NCBI RefSeq assembly: GCF_014646215.1
Contig: NZ_BMNA01000004.1
Coordinates: 204,243 to 268,242 of the forward strand
Reading direction: 5' to 3'
DNA: 64,000 nucleotides
Source of the DNA: Nakamurella endophytica
GTDB taxonomy: Bacteria > Actinomycetota > Actinomycetes > Mycobacteriales > Nakamurellaceae
Position 1 is the first letter of the stretch; every line of letters begins with the position of its first letter. The notes beneath the pieces are model-generated. The model was not told the origin of the DNA and searched no databases. It saw only the letters and a list, made by a program, of their open reading frames with translations. The translations under genes were made by a program, and so were the position numbers. Of this stretch, positions 56,406 through 64,000 are shown piece by piece.

Positions 56406-57590
56406 TCAGCGCAGCACGGTCAGGCCGACCTTCTGGAACTCCTTGAGGTCGGAGTAGCCGGCCTTGGCCATCGCCCGCCGCAACGCGCCGAACAGGTTGG
56501 TGGTGCCGTCGGCGCTGGTGGCCGGCCCGAGCAGGAGCCGCTCGAGCGGCACGTCGGCCAGCCCGCACGGCCCGCCGAACCCGCGCGGCAGCACCGGGTG
56601 CGCCGCGGTGTTCGGCCAGTACCACCCCCGCCCGGGCGCCTCGGCCGCCTCGGTCAACGCCTCGCCGAGCATGACGGCATCGGCGCCGCAGGCCACCGCC
56701 TTGGCGATGTCGGCGCTGGTCTCCAGGTCGCCGGCGGCGATGACGTGCACGTAGCGGCCGCCGGTCTCGTCCAGGTAGGACCGGCGGGCGGCCGCGGCGT
56801 CGGCGATGGCGGTGGCCATCGGGACGGTGATGCCCAGCACGTCCGACGTGGTCGAGTGCGAGCCGCTGCCCATCCCGACGATCACGCCGGCGGCGCCCGT
56901 CCGCATGAGGTGGGTGGCGGTCTGGTAGTTCGTCGCCCCGCCGACGACGACGGGCACCTCGAGGTCGGCGATGAAGCTCTTGAGGTTGAGCGGCTCGCCG
57001 CCCTGCTGGACGTGCTCGGCGGAGACGATGGTGCCCTGGATGACCAGGATCTCGGCGCCGGCGGCGAGGACCGGCCCGGCCAGCGTCCCGGCGTTCTGCG
57101 GCGAGACCCGTACCGCCACCGTGCCGCCCGCCGCCCGCACGCTGCCGATGGCCTCGGCCAGCAGGTCGGGCTGCACCGGCGCCGAGTACGCCTGCTGCAG
57201 CGCCGCGAGCACCGCGTCCGCGTCGAAGCCGTCCTCGTCGTCGATGTCGTCGGTGCCGTGCGTACCACCCGCGCCGTCCGGGTCCCCCGGATCCCGGCCG
57301 ACGATCGATGCGATGACCGCCGCCGGATCGGCGTGCCGGGACCACAGCCCCTCGGCGTCGAGCACCCCGAGGCCGCCCAGCCGGTTCACCTCCGCCACGC
57401 TGGCCGGCGAGGCGACCGCGTCGGTCGGCTGGGTGAGCAGCGGGATCTCGAACCGGTAGGCGTCGATCTGCCAGGCCGTGGACACCTGCGACGAGGACCG
57501 GGTCCGGCGCGACGGCACGATCGCCACGTCGTCCAGCCCGTACACCCGCCGGGCCGTCCGGCCCATGCCGATCTCCACGGTGTCCTGCAC
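56406..57590 (-). CDS. guaB3: GuaB3-family IMP dehydrogenase-related protein
   Basis: 394 residues. EIGMGRTARRVYGLDDVAIVPSRRTRSS and STAWQIDAYRFEIPLLTQPTDAV are typical of actinobacterial GuaB3, which lacks the CBS domains. TNLFGALRRAMAKAGYSDLKEFQKV closes the protein. No catalytic cysteine loop (GPGSxC) is seen in the expected place. GMP reductase activity has been reported for related GuaB3; I infer the same may hold. The GTG at 57590 follows AGGGGAG. Confidence 0.92.
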   Translation of the reverse strand: MQDTVEIGMGRTARRVYGLDDVAIVPSRRTRSSSQVSTAWQIDAYRFEIPLLTQPTDAVASPASVAEVNRLGGLGVLDAEGLWSRHADPAAVIASIVGRDPGDPDGAGGTHGTDDIDDEDGFDADAVLAALQQAYSAPVQPDLLAEAIGSVRAAGGTVAVRVSPQNAGTLAGPVLAAGAEILVIQGTIVSAEHVQQGGEPLNLKSFIADLEVPVVVGGATNYQTATHLMRTGAAGVIVGMGSGSHSTTSDVLGITVPMATAIADAAAARRSYLDETGGRYVHVIAAGDLETSADIAKAVACGADAVMLGEALTEAAEAPGRGWYWPNTAAHPVLPRGFGGPCGLADVPLERLLLGPATSADGTTNLFGALRRAMAKAGYSDLKEFQKVGLTVLR

Positions 57591-57827
57591 GCCACTCCCC
57601 TGTCGTCCGTCCGGCTCACGGCCGTCCGCATCCGGACTGCCCGGAGCCTGGGCCGGGACCCGGACGGCCCTCCACACCCAACACCATGGGGGACGGCCGG
57701 TGCACCTGCCGCCCCGCCCGCCGGGCGGCCATCCGGCGGCCGGGACGGCGGTCCTGGCAGTCCGGCGGTCCGGCGGTCCGGGTCGACCGATCCGTCGGTA
57801 CGCCGGCCGCGGTCGTCGCGTGACCCC

Positions 57828-58226
57828 ATGGTGCGGGACCCGCAGATCAACCTGTACGTCGCCGACATCCCCGCCGCGGTCGCCTTCCACCGGGACCTGC
57901 TCGGCTTCACCGAGACCTTCCGGACACCGGTCGACGGGCCGCCGGTGCACGTCGAGCTGCGGCTGGGCGCGCTCGTCCTCTGCCTGGCCCATCCGGACAA
58001 TGCGCTGCGGATGCACGGCCTGAGGGTCGGCGCTGGCGGGTCGCCGCGCGCCGAGGTGGTCCTGTGGTGCGACGGCGTCGACGCCGACCACGCCCGGCTG
58101 GTGGCGGCCGGTGCACCGTCGCTCGGCCCGCCGCACGACTTCCTCGGCCGGCTGCGCGCGGCCTGGGTGGCCGATCCGGCCGGCAACCCCGTCGAGCTGG
58201 TGCAGCAGCGGCACGAGGGACACTGA
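57828..58226 (+). CDS. VOC-family (glyoxalase/dioxygenase fold) protein
   Basis: 132 residues with one paired beta-alpha-beta-beta-beta unit: INLYVADIPAAVAFHRDLLGFTETF at the start and AAWVADPAGNPVELVQQRH at the end, where the Glu is a usual metal ligand. Possible roles are a lyase, resistance protein or dioxygenase; nothing local decides. The ATG at 57828 lacks a strong ribosome-binding site. Divergent from guaB3. Confidence 0.82.
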   Translation: MVRDPQINLYVADIPAAVAFHRDLLGFTETFRTPVDGPPVHVELRLGALVLCLAHPDNALRMHGLRVGAGGSPRAEVVLWCDGVDADHARLVAAGAPSLGPPHDFLGRLRAAWVADPAGNPVELVQQRHEGH

Positions 58227-58348
58227 CCGGCACCTCGCGCCGGGACGCATCCGGCCCGAGCGCCGCCGGTCCGGCACCGGGTCGGGCGGCACCGCACCGC
58301 ACCGCACCGGCGACGGATTCGGAACGGCGGCGACCTGGAACGGCCGGG

Positions 58349-59689
58349 TCAGCCCCGGGCCGCTGTCGCCGGCCGCCGGGCCGCGCGGGACGCCAGCAGC
58401 AGGCTGACCACGGCGAGCACGCCGACCAGGCCGGCGTACCAGAGTGCGGTGGCCCGCAGGCCCAACTCGGCGATCAGCTCGCCGGCCACCACGGCCGGGA
58501 CGCTGAACGCCAGGTAGCTGACGACGTACACCGCGGACAGCAGGCCGGCCCGCTCGTGCGGCTGGGCGAGCCGGGTCACCGACCGCAGGGCGCCGAGGAA
58601 CGCCGCGCCGAACCCTCCGCCCGCCACCACGGCCGACACGACGAACAGCGGCAGGGACCCGGCGGCCAGCGCGGCGGCGAACATCCCGGTCCCCGCGGCC
58701 AGCGCGGCGCTGCCCGACAGCGCGGTGACCGCCGGTCCGAGGTCGCGGGCCAGCACGGCGGCGACCGCGCCGAAGGCGGCGAACAGGCCGAGGACGGCGC
58801 CCACCACCGCGTGGTCGGTCTGGCCGAACACCACCCCGAGCAGCGACCCGCCGACCGAGAGCACCAGGCCGCCGAGCGCCCAGGTGGCGACCATCGTCGG
58901 GACCGCGCCGAGGAACGCCCGGCGGGCCGCCCGCGGCACGGACACCCGCGGCCGCAGCGCCGACCACGCCCCGGGCACCGGCGCGACGGTCTCGGGCAGC
59001 ACCGCGACCAGCGCGGCGAGCACCAGGAACAGGCCGGTGAAGACGGCGAAGACCAGGTGCGTTGGGCTGGGCGCGTACTGCACCAGCAGCCCGGTCACGG
59101 CAGCGCCCACCCCGAGGCCGGCGGTCGGCGCGGCGCTGTTGACCAGCGAGCCGAGCCGGGACCCGTCCGCGGGTTGCAGGTCCAGCAGGTACGCCCCGAC
59201 GACGCCGACCGCGGCCCCGGTGGCCACGCCCTGCACCACCCGCGCGACGACCAGAGCGCCGACGCCGTCCGCCGACAGGAACACCACCATCGCGGCCGCG
59301 TCCACCAGCAGCGCCGCGGCGAGCAGCGGCCGCCGGCCGACGTGGTCGGACAGCCGGCCGACGGTCAGCAGGCTGGCCAGCAGCGCGAGCACGTAGACGG
59401 CGAAGACCACGGTGAGCGTCGACGAGGAGAACCTGAACCGCGCCTGCAGCACCGGGTAGAGCGGGCTCGGCGCGCTGGAGGCGGCGAGCAGGGTCGACGT
59501 CGTGACGGCGACGAGCCAGAACGCCGCCCGACGGGACAGCACGCCGCGCCGCGGGCGCGTTGCCCCGGTGCCGCCGCGGGCGGCCGAGGTCCGCGTCGGC
59601 GCGCCGCCGGCGACCCGGGGATCCCGTGTTCGGGTGGCGGGTGCGACCGCACCGGCGGCAGGGTGTGAGCTGGACAGCACACCGGACAT
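58349..59689 (-). CDS. MFS transporter
   Basis: 446 residues, twelve membrane helices. Motif A is LLTVGRLSDHVGRRPLLAAALL between helices 2 and 3; an antiporter-type segment GVATGAAVGVVGAYLLDL is in helix 5. It resembles the YcaD/drug-efflux branch. Residues 1-60 are disordered. ATG 59689 follows GGAGCC. A divergent ArsR-type regulator and a perfect operator palindrome lie just upstream, so the pair looks like inducible efflux. Confidence 0.88.
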   Translation of the reverse strand: MSGVLSSSHPAAGAVAPATRTRDPRVAGGAPTRTSAARGGTGATRPRRGVLSRRAAFWLVAVTTSTLLAASSAPSPLYPVLQARFRFSSSTLTVVFAVYVLALLASLLTVGRLSDHVGRRPLLAAALLVDAAAMVVFLSADGVGALVVARVVQGVATGAAVGVVGAYLLDLQPADGSRLGSLVNSAAPTAGLGVGAAVTGLLVQYAPSPTHLVFAVFTGLFLVLAALVAVLPETVAPVPGAWSALRPRVSVPRAARRAFLGAVPTMVATWALGGLVLSVGGSLLGVVFGQTDHAVVGAVLGLFAAFGAVAAVLARDLGPAVTALSGSAALAAGTGMFAAALAAGSLPLFVVSAVVAGGGFGAAFLGALRSVTRLAQPHERAGLLSAVYVVSYLAFSVPAVVAGELIAELGLRATALWYAGLVGVLAVVSLLLASRAARRPATAARG

Positions 59690-59708
59690 GACGGGCTCCG
59701 ATCGACGT

Positions 59709-59732
59709 ACCGTTCGAGTTGTATCGAACGGT
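59709..59732. promoter_or_regulatory. 9-6-9 operator palindrome between MFS and ArsR genes
   Basis: ACCGTTCGA and TCGAACGGT are perfect inverted repeats separated by GTTGTA, 20 bp upstream of the transporter start and 46 bp upstream of the regulator. A half-site TCGAAC-like GTCGAACTG recurs at about 59767-59775 just before the regulator start. Confidence 0.55.
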
Positions 59733-59778
59733 CGCAACCGTGCGGCCCGGAGATTAGTTCCAAGAAAGTCGAACTGTG

Positions 59779-60138
59779 ATGGCCGCCACGCGGATGCTGC
59801 CCCACCCCGACGCGCACGACGTGCACCTGACCGACGTCCTGTTCGCCCTCAGCGACCCGGCCCGACTGGACCTGGTCCGGCTCATCGCGCAGGACGGGCC
59901 GCAGACCGTGGCGCAGTGCCAGGGACTGGAGCCCGGTACGCCCAAGTCGACGCTCTCGCACCACCTCAAGACGCTGCGCGAGGCCGGCGTCGTCCGCAAC
60001 GTCCCGTCCGGCCGGCAGCGCACCATCTCGCTGCGCCGGGACGACCTGGACGGGCGGTTCCCCGGCCTGCTGGACGCCGTGCTGGGCACCGCCGGCGACG
60101 CCGACCTCGCAGACAGCGGCCGCGGGCAGCAATCCTGA
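59779..60138 (+). CDS. ArsR-family (winged helix) regulator
   Basis: 119 residues. VHLTDVLFALSDPARLDLVRLIAQDGPQTVAQ opens the winged-helix domain; GTPKSTLSHHLKTLREAGVVRNVPSGRQRTISLRRDDL is the recognition helix and wing. No CxC metal motif of arsenic sensors is present, so it probably senses an organic ligand or redox state. Start ATG 59779 (GTG 59776 is adjacent). Likely represses the divergent MFS gene. Confidence 0.88.
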   Translation: MAATRMLPHPDAHDVHLTDVLFALSDPARLDLVRLIAQDGPQTVAQCQGLEPGTPKSTLSHHLKTLREAGVVRNVPSGRQRTISLRRDDLDGRFPGLLDAVLGTAGDADLADSGRGQQS

Positions 60139-60146
60139 CCAGCTGC

Positions 60147-60162
60147 CCGGACGGGTGTCCGG
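60147..60162. terminator. Short hairpin between ArsR and guaB
   Basis: CCGGAC-GGGT-GTCCGG fills most of the 24-base gap between the convergent genes. Confidence 0.4.

Positions 60163-64000
<3,838 letters not shown>

Overview
The window is chromosomal DNA from a very GC-rich actinobacterium. Third codon positions are almost all G or C, GTG starts are frequent, stop/start overlaps (ATGA, GTGA) are common, and promoter -10 boxes fit TANNNT. Gene order matches two blocks I know from Mycobacterium tuberculosis. One is chorismate mutase / pcrA(uvrD1) / sucC / sucD / DUF5336 antigen / perM / purN / purH (Rv0948c-Rv0957). The other is guaA, guaB3, guaB2, rsdA, sigD (Rv3396c-Rv3414c). Content and composition suggest a member of Nakamurellales/Frankiales or a relative; that is inference. 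I see no phage, insertion sequence, CRISPR array, tRNA or rRNA. Base composition is even throughout, so nothing looks recently acquired.

Layout. 1-2.0 kb: a leftward sulfur operon (amidohydrolase, cysteine dioxygenase-like cupin). It is preceded by a consensus promoter, a SAM-IV-type riboswitch and a cysteine-containing leader peptide. 2-6.5 kb: an acyl-CoA ligase, two MarR regulators and isocitrate dehydrogenase. 6.5-19 kb: mostly leftward housekeeping genes (folD, purH, purN, perM, sucD, sucC) and a free-standing B12-binding protein. 19-24 kb: uncharacterised membrane proteins and an NCS1 nucleobase-type permease. 24-29 kb: pcrA, then rightward an unknown gene and chorismate mutase with a Phe/Tyr leader peptide and attenuator-like hairpin, then a PPOX-family oxidoreductase. 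29-32 kb: a pyruvyltransferase and small disordered proteins. 32-43.3 kb: envelope-stress-like signalling. A PspC-type kinase and its LuxR regulator are separated by an FNT channel, with a divergent PspC protein. A second LuxR-type two-component pair faces a MacB/FtsX-type ABC exporter. 43-60 kb: redox, regulator and efflux pairs (MDR/TetR, MFS/ArsR, Bcr-type MFS, MMPL), guaA, GlcNAc catabolism (nagA plus ROK kinase), CorA, a YihY-type protein and guaB3. 60-64 kb: guaB, anti-sigma factor rsdA, and sigD running off the right end.

Functional themes are de novo purine synthesis (purN, purH, folD for one-carbon units, guaB, guaB3, guaA), the TCA segment (icd, sucCD), and regulated transport. The most interesting parts are non-coding. 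They are the SAM-IV/Cys-leader tandem at 1.59-1.94 kb, the aromatic amino acid leader ahead of chorismate mutase at 28.0-28.12 kb, and several clean palindromic or direct-repeat operators next to single-component regulators. Starts chosen by ribosome-binding sites or overlaps are stated per gene; functions of several membrane and disordered proteins remain unknown.
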